From CAYMDD01 sp964409675 (GTDB taxonomy: Bacteria; Pseudomonadota; Alphaproteobacteria; Rickettsiales; SXRF01), in the NCBI GenBank assembly GCA_964409675.1, contig CAYPEF010000023.1:1-21744 (forward strand): a DNA stretch of 21,744 nt, in the 5' to 3' direction. The notes under the pieces are model-generated. The model saw only the letters and a list, made by a program, of their open reading frames with translations, did not search any database and was not told the origin of the DNA. Shown here piece after piece: positions 1 to 7,095 of the stretch (position 1 is its first letter; each line of letters opens with the position of its first letter). The position numbers and the translations under genes were made by a program.

Positions 1-173
1 TTAAGGATAAGTTCAAGCAGCAGACGCAGGACCTCCGTGACGCTTCGGTGGCGCGCAAGGAACAAGTGGAAAGCGCCATCAAGGCCCGCCCGATTGTCAG
101 CAGCATGATTGCGTTTGGCATAGGCATGGTGCTGCAGCGTTTTCTGCTGGGAAGCAAATCGACCAAGCGTTAG
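1..173 (+). CDS. YqjD/ElaB-like membrane-anchored protein, 5' truncated by window edge
   Basis: An open frame runs from position 3 to a TAG at 171-173 and gives 57 residues; the start lies outside the window. The visible part has a polar, charged stretch (KQQTQDLRDASVARKEQ) followed by a C-terminal hydrophobic segment (SMIAFGIGMVLQRFLLG) and a basic tail. An amphipathic coiled-coil region ending in a glycine-containing membrane anchor is the pattern of the DUF883/ElaB/YqjD family, whose E. coli members attach to the inner membrane by the C-terminus and have been linked to ribosomes in stationary phase. The family call is inferred from this C-terminal pattern alone. The next gene begins 15 bp downstream, so the two are probably cotranscribed. 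Confidence 0.6.
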   Translation, partial: KDKFKQQTQDLRDASVARKEQVESAIKARPIVSSMIAFGIGMVLQRFLLGSKSTKR

Positions 174-188
174 AAAAAGGAGAGTTCA

Positions 189-266
189 ATGAAAGGGCTT
201 TTACTTTGGATGATCGGTCTGCCATTACCGATTATTATATTGCTCTATTTATTCCATGTGATCTAA
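189..266 (+). CDS. 25-residue single-span membrane microprotein
   Basis: ATG at 189 follows a good Shine-Dalgarno sequence (AAGGAGA, about 6 nt upstream), and the frame ends with TAA at 264-266. The peptide MKGLLLWMIGLPLPIIILLY plus LFHVI is almost entirely hydrophobic, long enough for one membrane span, with a Pro-Leu-Pro kink. It starts 15 bp after the YqjD-like gene and is followed 8 bp later by a hairpin, so it looks like the last gene of that unit. I do not recognise a named family. The strong ribosome binding site and membrane-like composition favour a real gene over chance. Confidence 0.5.
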   Translation: MKGLLLWMIGLPLPIIILLYLFHVI

Positions 267-274
267 TTCACATT

Positions 275-308
275 AACAGGGCAGGGGGCAGATGCTTCCT
301 GCCCTGTT
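275..308 (+). terminator. Hairpin, likely terminator of the YqjD-like/microprotein unit
   Basis: An 11-bp perfect inverted repeat (AACAGGGCAGG and CCTGCCCTGTT) encloses a 12-nt loop, 8 bp after the microprotein stop. The downstream T tract is weak (TTTGTTGCT), so termination may be inefficient. It separates the plus-strand unit from the convergent pilin-like gene ending at 357. Confidence 0.5.
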
Positions 309-356
309 TGTTGCTATAATGCATGATTCTATGCATATGCTTGAGTAAGAATAAAA

Positions 357-1142
357 CTAAAACGTGCCTTTCATCAGTAAAGTACAGTTAATAGTATAAC
401 CGGCGGCAGTGTCTGCATATGCATCGGACAGGCCGTAGATTGAATTATTGCTCTGAGAGACGCAACCATTACTCCAGCCGTTAAATAAAGACCAAACAGT
501 ACCGGTGGTTGGTAAACCATTATCCATCTTGCTATCAATATAATATGCGGCTGCCGGTGGCATGGCCGGTCTCATTAGCTCACAACAATCATTGTTTGCG
601 CCAGGCATACCAGGTGTTCCGATTTCGTATATATGCCCTTTAACACTATCATAACCTACATAAATGCCTAGGCCGTTACTCCAGCCAGTCACAAAGGGTA
701 CATTCACCCCGGGAATTGCATTGCGTTGCGCATGCCCCGGTCCTGTCGTGCCTGTGTATGCAGCAGAAGGAATGAGCTTAGCGTCAGAAAGATGCAGCCA
801 CGCCTGAAAATTTTCTTTCCACTCTGTGTCGCCGAAGGGGCTCAGCTGGCCATTGCCGTTGCCGTTAGCGACTGTTACGCCATTTTCATCTGTTGTGCCA
901 AATAAAGAGGTTGCATTTGGGCAGTCTCCGGCAAGGCAATTGAATTTTACTTTGAATGTGCCGAAAGCGGAATTCATTTCATTCACAGCGCCAATAACAG
1001 ATCGCGCTTTTGAGGTTTCAATCAACTCCCTGCCAACAAAAATACCTCCCAGTATGAGGGCGATAATCACCAGCACAATGGAGAGTTCAATCAGTGTGAA
1101 ACCGAGACGATTAGGAGTACGATTATGTACATTATGAACCAT
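357..1142 (-). CDS. Type IV pilin-like (pseudopilin) protein with prepilin N-terminus
   Basis: The 261-residue product has a class III prepilin signal: a basic leader ending in G14, then mature F15 and the conserved Glu at mature position 5 (E19), followed by a hydrophobic helix (residues 15-35). After cleavage and N-methylation by a prepilin peptidase it should enter a type IV pilus, type II secretion or competence pseudopilus in the inner membrane. The rest is a glycine/asparagine-rich globular domain with six cysteines (69, 74, 186, 187, 227, 253). The stretch KFNCLAGDCPNATSLFG resembles a KYN-LPGD-PN-FG pattern I remember from pilin-like proteins of other Proteobacteria. No assembly ATPase, platform protein or peptidase lies nearby, so it is an orphan. 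The DNA is visibly A+T-richer than its neighbours. The start has no clear Shine-Dalgarno sequence. Confidence 0.85.
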   Translation of the reverse strand: MVHNVHNRTPNRLGFTLIELSIVLVIIALILGGIFVGRELIETSKARSVIGAVNEMNSAFGTFKVKFNCLAGDCPNATSLFGTTDENGVTVANGNGNGQLSPFGDTEWKENFQAWLHLSDAKLIPSAAYTGTTGPGHAQRNAIPGVNVPFVTGWSNGLGIYVGYDSVKGHIYEIGTPGMPGANNDCCELMRPAMPPAAAYYIDSKMDNGLPTTGTVWSLFNGWSNGCVSQSNNSIYGLSDAYADTAAGYTINCTLLMKGTF

Positions 1143-1430
1143 ACTGTTAGAACTACAGCTGAATGATTAAGTAGGGATTAACAACTGGATCTAAAATCTT
1201 ATAATCTGGCACCAGGATGTAGAATTATATAGCTTGCCAATTAAATCCGTTTGCAATTCACCTATACTCGTTAGCTTCTCTATTAACGAAATCATGAAGT
1301 TGATATGCGATATTACTTTTCAGAAAAGCACGAATCTTTGCATTGCTTCTACAAAGAATTCGCTGAGTATACTGGCGCTGGCGCTTTCCTAAAACGGGTA
1401 TGTGTATCATAACAAGGAAAATCGTGGGAT
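1143..1430. other. A+T-rich intergenic stretch with no convincing gene
   Basis: About 290 bp between the pilin-like gene and the terminator of the glycine-zipper gene. It has a minus-strand TATAAT (plus-strand 1224-1229) about 80 bp upstream of the pilin start, but no well-spaced -35 box, so I call no promoter. A 64-codon minus-strand frame (1258-1452) runs into the terminator hairpin and resembles no family I know. A 41-codon stop-to-stop plus-strand stretch (1287-1409) also has no recognisable match. It may be a decayed gene or plain spacer. Confidence 0.4.
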
Positions 1431-1463
1431 AAAAAAGGCGGAGATTTTGCAATCTCCGCCTTT
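1431..1463 (-). terminator. Rho-independent terminator of the glycine-zipper gene
   Basis: Read on the minus strand, a perfect stem (AAAGGCGGAGATT and AATCTCCGCCTTT) closes a 4-nt loop and runs into six consecutive T residues. It lies 15 bp past the stop codon of the minus-strand gene at 1479-2003. Stem strength, short loop and T tract make this the clearest intrinsic terminator in the window. Confidence 0.9.
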
Positions 1464-1478
1464 GTTAAAGCCAACAGC

Positions 1479-2003
1479 CTAAATATCGCTGCCGCGCTGG
1501 GTGTAGAGGCGCTCATAGGCGTCTCGGGCAGCGGGGCGGGCGCGGTCCCAGTCGAGGGAGGACGTGCCGCGCACCGTATCCCAACGGGTTTTCAGCTGCG
1601 GTTCGATTTCGTCGAACGCGCGGCCTTCATAGGTAGAGTAGGAATCCACGCCGTAACGGTAGGCGGGGCGGTAGGTTTCGTAATCTTCGGAAGAAGTGAT
1701 ATAGGGGCGGGTTTTGTAGTTATCGCTCCAGTAGGCATCTTCCGTGGTGGGGTTGATGTCCTGGGCAATTGCTTTGCCGGCGAGTGCGCCAACCACACCG
1801 CCAACCACTGCGCCGGCGGCAGTGCCGACCGGGCCGACTGCGGTGCCGAGGATTGCGCCTTGCGCAGCTCCGGCAGCAACGCCACCCACTACGCCGCCGA
1901 CAGCTGCGCCGACCATTCCGCCGACGGGGTGATCGCCGTGCTTACCGGGATGGGTGGCGATGGTGTCATCTGCATTGGTTTTAAAATCTTTATCGTATGT
2001 CAT
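1479..2003 (-). CDS. Glycine-zipper protein of unknown function
   Basis: I chose the ATG at 2003 because an AGGAGG Shine-Dalgarno sequence sits 6 nt upstream; the frame stays open to 2063, but that extension lacks such a site. The 174-residue product has a polar N-terminus (about 1-26), then a Gly/Ala/Val-rich segment (about 27-82) with repeated GxxxG spacing such as GGMVGAAVGGVVGGVAAG, typical of glycine-zipper membrane-associating helices. The C-terminal half is acidic and aromatic (AYWSDNYKTRPY, YRPAYRYGVDSY, then a W-D-R-A-R-P-A-x-x-A-Y-E-R-L pattern). No signal peptide is visible. Similar small glycine-zipper proteins are often stress-induced, but that is only an analogy. It is a single-gene unit ending in a strong terminator. 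Confidence 0.75.
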   Translation of the reverse strand: MTYDKDFKTNADDTIATHPGKHGDHPVGGMVGAAVGGVVGGVAAGAAQGAILGTAVGPVGTAAGAVVGGVVGALAGKAIAQDINPTTEDAYWSDNYKTRPYITSSEDYETYRPAYRYGVDSYSTYEGRAFDEIEPQLKTRWDTVRGTSSLDWDRARPAARDAYERLYTQRGSDI

Positions 2004-2213
2004 AACATGCCTCCTGAAATGAATGAGCATGTGAAGCGTGACAAAAGCGTGGTAAAGAAACAATGCAGGAGCGTAGCGCTGCGCCTCAATTTTCTGAAAC
2101 TTTATGGAATCTTTGCGCTGCGCGCTGGAAAGGCTAGCGAGACTTTACAGGCATATGATATTAGCATAGATCAGTATTTGATGATTCATGGTTGGCAAAT
2201 ATAAGGAGCGAAT

Positions 2214-2822
2214 ATGACTTCAAGCGCGATACGATGTGAGGGCGGGCTGTTCCGCCGCCTGTGCATGATGCTGCTGGCCTGCCTGTGCGTGAGCGGCTGC
2301 GGCGTGAACACTATTCCCACGCTCGAGGAGCAGGTAAACGCGGCGTGGGCGCAGGTGCAGAATGAATATAAGCGTCGTTCCGATTTGATTCCCAACCTGG
2401 TGGAAACGGTGAAGGGGTATGCGGCGCATGAGCAGCAGACACTAACGGCGGTAATCGAGGCGCGCGCGAAAGCAACCAGCGTTACCGTGCGGCCCGACCA
2501 GCTGAGCGATCCAAACGCCATTCAGCAGTTTGAGCAGAGCCAGGGCGAGCTGACGCGGGCGCTTTCGCGGCTGATGGTGGTGAGCGAGCGGTATCCGGAA
2601 CTGCGCGCCAATGAGAATTTCATGGCGCTGCAATCGCAGCTGGAGGGAACGGAGAACCGCATCACGGTGGCGCGACGCGACTATATCGAGGCGGTGCGGG
2701 CGTATAATACAGAGGTGCGCACCTTCCCGGGGCGGTTATGGGCGTGGATCTACGGGGCAAAGCCGAAGGAATCCTTCAGCGCTCCAGCCTCGGCTGCTGA
2801 TGCGCCGGCGGTGAAATTCTGA
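2214..2822 (+). CDS. lemA: LemA family lipoprotein
   Basis: The 202-residue protein starts at an ATG preceded by AAGGAG. A hydrophobic signal (about residues 12-28) ends in the lipobox V-S-G-C, so C29 should be lipidated and anchor the protein. The LemA core follows: NTIPTLEEQVNAAWAQVQ, then the family hallmark RRSDLIPNLVETVKGYAAHE and helical segments including LMVVSERYPELRANENF and the YNTEVRTFPGRLW region near the C-terminus. LemA proteins are helical-bundle membrane-associated proteins of unclear biochemical function, commonly encoded beside TPM-domain proteins. Here the next gene overlaps by 1 nt (TGATG), which suggests translational coupling. The assignment is secure; the cellular role is not. 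Confidence 0.95.
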   Translation: MTSSAIRCEGGLFRRLCMMLLACLCVSGCGVNTIPTLEEQVNAAWAQVQNEYKRRSDLIPNLVETVKGYAAHEQQTLTAVIEARAKATSVTVRPDQLSDPNAIQQFEQSQGELTRALSRLMVVSERYPELRANENFMALQSQLEGTENRITVARRDYIEAVRAYNTEVRTFPGRLWAWIYGAKPKESFSAPASAADAPAVKF

Positions 2823-3577
2823 TGCGGGCATTGCTGCGCCATTTTCTGCTGCTGGTGCTCGTGCTGGATATTCCGGTGGCGCTGGCGGCAACGCCGGATT
2901 TCCCGGAGCTGAAGGGCCGCGTGGTGGATCAGGCGGATCTCATGGATCAGAGCAGCCGCGCTTCCGTAGAGGAAGCGTTGGCAGCGCATGAGAGCAAGAC
3001 CGGCCAACAGGTGGTCGTGGCGACGCTGAAATCGTTGGATGGTGTTTCCATTGAGGAATATGGCTATCAACTCGGGCGGTTCTGGGGCATCGGGCAGAAG
3101 GGCAAGAATAATGGCTTGCTGTTGATCGTGGCGCCGCATGAGCGCGCGGTGCGCATTGAGGTGGGGTACGGGCTGGAAGGAACGATGACGGATGCCATCA
3201 GCCATCTAATCATCAACCGTATTATCCTGCCGCGCTTCAAGGAAGGGGATTATCCGCGCGGGATCGTGCAGGGAACGGCGGCGATTCTGAGTGTGCTGGA
3301 GGGCAGCGACGTTGCGATTGCGGGGCAGGCGGCGCCGTCCACGGTGAAGATGCAGCAGGAGGAAGGCTGGGGGCAGGTGCTGTTTCCGCTGTTTTTCATT
3401 TTCCTGATTTTCTTCCTGATTCCCATGCTCAGCCGACGGGGCAGGAACGGGATTATTCCCCTGATTATCAGCAGCGGCTCGCATGGCGGGTTTTATAATG
3501 GCGGCGGCTTTAGCGGCGGGGGATTCAGCGGTGGTGGAGGAAGTTTTGGCGGAGGAGGTGCATCGGGCAGATGGTAG
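2822..3577 (+). CDS. TPM-domain membrane protein with Gly-rich tail (YgcG family)
   Basis: The 251-residue product has a signal peptide (1-22, cleavage after VALA) and a TPM domain at about 33-160, with VVDQADLMD, GQQVVVATLKSLDG, the LGRFWGIGQKGKNNGLLLIV block and VRIEVGYGLEG, all standard for this family. A membrane helix follows (about 186-203), a second hydrophobic stretch is possible near 210-217, and the protein ends in a low-complexity Gly/Ser/Phe tail (GGGFSGGGFSGGGGSFGGGG). TPM domains have been linked to phosphatase activity in a plant homologue and to photosystem or respiratory-complex maintenance; the bacterial role is poorly known. The TPM domain should face the periplasm. The start overlaps the lemA stop and the end overlaps the next gene by 7 nt. 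Confidence 0.93.
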   Translation: MRALLRHFLLLVLVLDIPVALAATPDFPELKGRVVDQADLMDQSSRASVEEALAAHESKTGQQVVVATLKSLDGVSIEEYGYQLGRFWGIGQKGKNNGLLLIVAPHERAVRIEVGYGLEGTMTDAISHLIINRIILPRFKEGDYPRGIVQGTAAILSVLEGSDVAIAGQAAPSTVKMQQEEGWGQVLFPLFFIFLIFFLIPMLSRRGRNGIIPLIISSGSHGGFYNGGGFSGGGFSGGGGSFGGGGASGRW

Positions 3578-4194
3578 ATTCGATACTTTCGGCGCAGGAA
3601 CGCCAGACGGTCATGCAGGCGGTGCGCGCGGCGGAGGCGGCGGCCAATGCGGAAATCATGGTGGTGCTGGCGCGAAGGAGCGTCGATCACCAGAGTGCGG
3701 GGATTGTGATGGCGGCTATTTTCGCCATTGCGGTGCCGCCGGCATTGCTTGCGGTGTTTTCGCTGCTGAATATTACGCTGTTGCTGATCGTTCAGTTGAT
3801 AGTTTTTCTTTCGTTGCTGCTAGTATTTGAAAATACCGGGCTGCACCAGCTATTGATTCCAACCAGATGGAAACTAAAGGATGTCAGCGCCAAGGCGAAG
3901 GAGCAGTTCATGCTGCAGGGGCTTTGCCGTGCGGAGGGAAGTCACGGGGTGATGATTTATATTTCCGAGAAAGAGCGCTATGCGGAAATCGTGGTGGGCG
4001 AAGGGATTATGAAACGGGTGCCGCAGCAGGCATGGCAGGAGATCATATTCCGCCTGACCGAGCAACTGGGTGATGATGAATTCGCGCGAGGGATTATTGA
4101 TTCGGTGATGGAGTGCGGTGGGGTGCTGAAGCAGTATTTCCCGCGCCTGCACGGCGGGGCCAACAAGCTGCCGGACCATGTGGTGGACGTGTAG
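3571..4194 (+). CDS. Second TPM-domain membrane protein
   Basis: The 207-residue product begins 7 nt inside the preceding gene. It lacks a signal peptide but has two adjacent hydrophobic segments (about 43-62 and 66-87). TPM-like sequence lies on both sides: AEAAANAEIMVVLARRS before the helices, and LCRAEGSHGVMIYISEKERYAEIVVGEGI, VPQQAWQEIIFRL and FARGIIDSVMECGGVL after them. The order matches the COG3762-type partner usually found in alphaproteobacterial LemA-TPM-TPM clusters. Given the tight overlaps, all three products probably act together at the inner membrane. Function beyond that is unknown. Confidence 0.88.
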   Translation: MVDSILSAQERQTVMQAVRAAEAAANAEIMVVLARRSVDHQSAGIVMAAIFAIAVPPALLAVFSLLNITLLLIVQLIVFLSLLLVFENTGLHQLLIPTRWKLKDVSAKAKEQFMLQGLCRAEGSHGVMIYISEKERYAEIVVGEGIMKRVPQQAWQEIIFRLTEQLGDDEFARGIIDSVMECGGVLKQYFPRLHGGANKLPDHVVDV

Positions 4195-4240
4195 GTATGG
4201 TTTTTGCTAACAGGCTTGCGTACAAGGAGACTGTCTGGCA

Positions 4241-4675
4241 ATGACGAAAAAAACCTCTGTAATGATGTTGGTTGTACTTAGTGCTTGCACGCCGATTGTT
4301 GATAATTCAGGCCGTGCGGCGATGGATGTGAAGGAGACATTCATTGCTGGACAGGAGAAGGTGAAGGAATATTTTACCTATACGCCGACGCCCAAACGCC
4401 AGCCACCTCCATTGCCGCAGCGCTATTGCTATAAATTCCTGACCGATATCCTTTGCTATAACCAGCCGTATCCGCCGGCGGAATCGCGGCTGGCGGGATG
4501 GCAGGGCGAGCCGCCGGAGGCGCATTATGAGAAGCTGGAGCCGGCTGCGCAGAATATGTCACCCGCCGGGGAGGGGGTTGCTGTTCAGCCGGTGATGATT
4601 CACGACATGCCGCCGATTTCAAGCAAGGACGTGCCGGTGCGCGCTGGGTTGACGCAGAGCGGCTCGCTATATTAG
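4241..4675 (+). CDS. Small conserved-looking lipoprotein
   Basis: The 144-residue product has a short signal with lipobox L-S-A-C, predicting lipidation at C16. The mature part contains a proline-rich linker (TPTPKRQPPPLPQ) followed by the cysteine-containing motif RYCYKFLTDILCYNQPYP (about 61-78) and a RLAGWQG segment; I recall similar Y-C-Y-K-x-L...C-Y...R-L-x-G arrangements in small alphaproteobacterial lipoproteins, but I cannot name the family. The C-terminal 50 residues look disordered. An AAGGAG lies 11 nt before the ATG, slightly far. It follows the second TPM gene by 46 bp and may be the last gene of that unit. Its 3' end overlaps the convergent hemY-like gene by 9 nt. Confidence 0.75.
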   Translation: MTKKTSVMMLVVLSACTPIVDNSGRAAMDVKETFIAGQEKVKEYFTYTPTPKRQPPPLPQRYCYKFLTDILCYNQPYPPAESRLAGWQGEPPEAHYEKLEPAAQNMSPAGEGVAVQPVMIHDMPPISSKDVPVRAGLTQSGSLY

Positions 4676-5980
4676 CGGCGGCTGATATTGCTGGGATACG
4701 TTTTGCCAGCTGAAGCTGTCGAAGGAGGAGCAGATGGGGCAGGTTAGCTCCCATTGTACTGAGCGGTGACCGCAATCGCCGCAGGTCCAGCAGGGTTCGG
4801 TGCCGGCCTGCGCCGCTTTCAGCCGCCAGCGGGAGGCGGCTTCGGCGTCGCTGAATTCCTGCAATTCAAGATCGGCATAGGCGGCGTGCAGGCGCGGGGC
4901 GAAGGGGTGGTCGGTAATGCCTTGCTTCAGCGCTTCGCGGGCGGTTTTCCAGTCATGCGCCTGCATGGCTGCGCGCGACAGCAGCACGGCGGATTCGCTG
5001 CTGGCGGTTTTGGCAGCGGCCATCTTGCGGGCGATGCGCAGCGTGACCGATGCCGGGCGCTCGCTGGCCATGGCGATGATTTTATCGGTGATGTGCGGGT
5101 GCGGCGTGTGCGTCCATGCCTTGCGCAGGATTCCGCTGGCGAGCGCGTAATTATTGTTGCGGATAAGCAAATCGGCATAGAGCAGCGCGACGGGGGAGAA
5201 GCCGGGTTCCTGCTTGAAGGCGCGCTCGGCGTCATGCAGCGCGCCGGTCATGTCGCCGGAGCGGGCGAAGGCTTCGGCGCGGGTCATGGCAAGCAATGTG
5301 CGCCAGCGTTTCGCCGTCTGGCGGGTGATGGCGCGTTGCCACAGGCCCTTGTCAATGGCCTGCTGCGCCTGTTGCCATTGGGCAGATTGCAGGGAAACCT
5401 GGAACAGGGTGCGGTAGGTTTTGGGGTTGCGCGGGTCCTGATCCTTGGCCTGATAGGCGAATTTCTGGGCGGCGGGGAGGTTGCCGTGGCGGGCGTTGTA
5501 TTCGGCGAGGCTGCGGGCGGCGAGGGCGCGGGTGTCGCGGTGCTGAAGCATTTTTTCCAAGGCTTGATGGATGCGTGTTTCGTCATTTTCCAGCCGCGCC
5601 TGCTGGGCTTCCAGCAGGTGGGTGATGGCGGCGTCGCCTAAATACTTGCGGGCGCGCTGGGTAAGGGTTTTCGAGCGCGTGGTTTCGGCGGCGGCAAGCG
5701 CGGCGAGGGATTGGGTGACGGCCTGAAGGCCGCGCGCATAGCGGATATTCTGGCGGCGGCGGCGCAAATGCTGCGGGGCCTTGAGGATGAAGCGGGTGAG
5801 GAGGAAAATGGCGGAAATGGCGATGCTGGCAAGCGCGATTACCAGCAACAGGAAGGCTGCCGTCATGTCGATGCGCATGTCGCGCCAGTAGATGGTAACG
5901 GCGCCGGGTGAGGAGGCGACCCACGCCACGCCGACGGCGGCGGCGATGATCATGATGAGGTAGAGTAGAATCCTCAGCAT
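4667..5980 (-). CDS. hemY: HemY-domain membrane protein with C-terminal zinc ribbon
   Basis: I chose the ATG at 5980, which overlaps the preceding stop as TGATG; a TTG one codon upstream (5983) is also open. The 437-residue product has two N-terminal membrane helices (about 3-20 and 40-63), then a long helical TPR-like region (to about 380), the architecture of the HemY_N family. It is not the Bacillus HemY protoporphyrinogen oxidase. The E. coli relative is encoded beside hemCD and has been tied to haem synthesis, but its activity is unsettled. The C-terminus holds C397, C400, C403, C414 and C417 in a CGDC...CPIC arrangement like the rubredoxin-type zinc ribbon of LapB. It is the last gene of the minus-strand run, and no terminator is visible after it. 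Confidence 0.88.
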   Translation of the reverse strand: MLRILLYLIMIIAAAVGVAWVASSPGAVTIYWRDMRIDMTAAFLLLVIALASIAISAIFLLTRFILKAPQHLRRRRQNIRYARGLQAVTQSLAALAAAETTRSKTLTQRARKYLGDAAITHLLEAQQARLENDETRIHQALEKMLQHRDTRALAARSLAEYNARHGNLPAAQKFAYQAKDQDPRNPKTYRTLFQVSLQSAQWQQAQQAIDKGLWQRAITRQTAKRWRTLLAMTRAEAFARSGDMTGALHDAERAFKQEPGFSPVALLYADLLIRNNNYALASGILRKAWTHTPHPHITDKIIAMASERPASVTLRIARKMAAAKTASSESAVLLSRAAMQAHDWKTAREALKQGITDHPFAPRLHAAYADLELQEFSDAEAASRWRLKAAQAGTEPCWTCGDCGHRSVQWELTCPICSSFDSFSWQNVSQQYQPPLI

Positions 5981-7086
5981 CAACGGGTGATTCCCTTCGG
6001 CTGGGCGGATTCGGTTTGTACCATCAGGGCATGGCGGAGGGTGTTCAGGGCTTTATCGCGGATGAGGTAGCTCTGCGCGTGTTCCTGCCAGGCCTGAAAG
6101 GCGCTGCGGGTGTCGTCCGGCAGGCTATTGATTTCAGAGAAGGCGAGGGAGACGTCGCCCTCCTTCAGCGCGCTTTCGGCGCGGGCGATGACGGCGTCGG
6201 GCGTGGTGCCCTGCGGTTTGCCGACTTTGCGGATGCGCACCAGTGAGGAGAGGTTGAAGCTCAGCTGGTTGGAAGTGGAGGCATCGTGCGCCGGTTCGGC
6301 GGCGGGGCGGAGCGCTTCGGGGATGATATCGGCAAAATTATCGCGCAGGAAATCCAGCGTGACGATGCCGTTTTCGGCGTAAGGGAGTAGTGTGTCCAGC
6401 GCCTGCTGCATGTCCTTGCTGTCGGGGGCGAGGTTGGAGAAGCGCAGCAGCGCGTCCATGAAGGAATTGCCGGAGCGGGCATCCTCGGAGAGGGTACCGT
6501 AGGCCTGCCAGAGGGCAGTGATTTGCCATGCGGCCTGCTGCTCGCTGTTGAGTTCCTGCTTCATGGTCTGGGTCTGTTCTTCCTGCGCCGCCAGTTTTTC
6601 CTGCATGGTGCGGATGGTTTCCGGGGAAACGGATGCATTATGCGCGGTGCTGGCTTGCAGTTGGTGGATAGTGTCTTCCAGCGCGGCAATACGCGCTTCC
6701 AGCGCTTCGGTGTTTTTTTCGCTGAAGTTATTGGCTGCCGGTGCAGGCGGGGTGTTTATTTCAGCATGCGCTGCCGGGGTGGGGGCTTCGGCAGGTGTTT
6801 CTGCGGGAGGCTCGGCGGCGGGAGAGGCGATTTCTGTGGCGGGAGTATCGTTAGCGGTAGGTGGCGTATCCGGCGTTTCATCGGTTATCGCGGGGGAGGC
6901 GTTGTGCTCGGCGCTTTTGCGCTGCTGTTCGGTGAAAAGCATGCGCGGCACTACCTGCGCGAAGAAAAACCAGCCGGCGGCCAGCAATACCAGCGTGAGG
7001 GAGAATTTACGCATCTGCGCGAAGATCGACGGGCGCGCGCGCCGGGATTCGCGGGAGGCTTCGGGGGGGATGATTTGTTCTGTCAT
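5980..7086 (-). CDS. Mitofilin/Mic60-family inner-membrane protein
   Basis: The 368-residue product has a short basic cytoplasmic N-terminus, one membrane helix (about 28-46), an Ala/Pro/Glu/Thr-rich linker (about 60-115), a predicted coiled coil (about 122-185, EALEARIAALEDTIHQLQ and onward) and a helical C-terminal domain. This is the Mic60/mitofilin layout, and the position between hemD and hemY is the usual one for alphaproteobacterial Mic60. Bacterial Mic60 can shape intracytoplasmic membranes and has been shown to bind the BAM machinery in some species. It starts 9 nt after the hemD stop, with no strong Shine-Dalgarno sequence, so translational coupling is likely. The linker is low complexity, so recognition rests on architecture and synteny rather than on signature residues. 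Confidence 0.8.
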   Translation of the reverse strand: MTEQIIPPEASRESRRARPSIFAQMRKFSLTLVLLAAGWFFFAQVVPRMLFTEQQRKSAEHNASPAITDETPDTPPTANDTPATEIASPAAEPPAETPAEAPTPAAHAEINTPPAPAANNFSEKNTEALEARIAALEDTIHQLQASTAHNASVSPETIRTMQEKLAAQEEQTQTMKQELNSEQQAAWQITALWQAYGTLSEDARSGNSFMDALLRFSNLAPDSKDMQQALDTLLPYAENGIVTLDFLRDNFADIIPEALRPAAEPAHDASTSNQLSFNLSSLVRIRKVGKPQGTTPDAVIARAESALKEGDVSLAFSEINSLPDDTRSAFQAWQEHAQSYLIRDKALNTLRHALMVQTESAQPKGITR

Positions 7087-7095
7087 GCGGGTACT

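Noticed and set aside
1287..1409. Plus-strand stop-to-stop frame containing MRYYFSEKHESLHCFYKEF
   Set aside because: It is only about 41 codons with no plausible start signal; it could be a gene remnant but cannot be supported.
1258..1452. 64-codon minus-strand frame in the A+T-rich gap
   Set aside because: It begins inside the terminator hairpin of the neighbouring gene, has no Shine-Dalgarno sequence and resembles no family I know.
4766..5641. Long plus-strand frame of 291 codons
   Set aside because: It lies antisense to the well-supported hemY-like gene; its Gly/Ala/Arg-rich product is a typical shadow in G+C-rich DNA.
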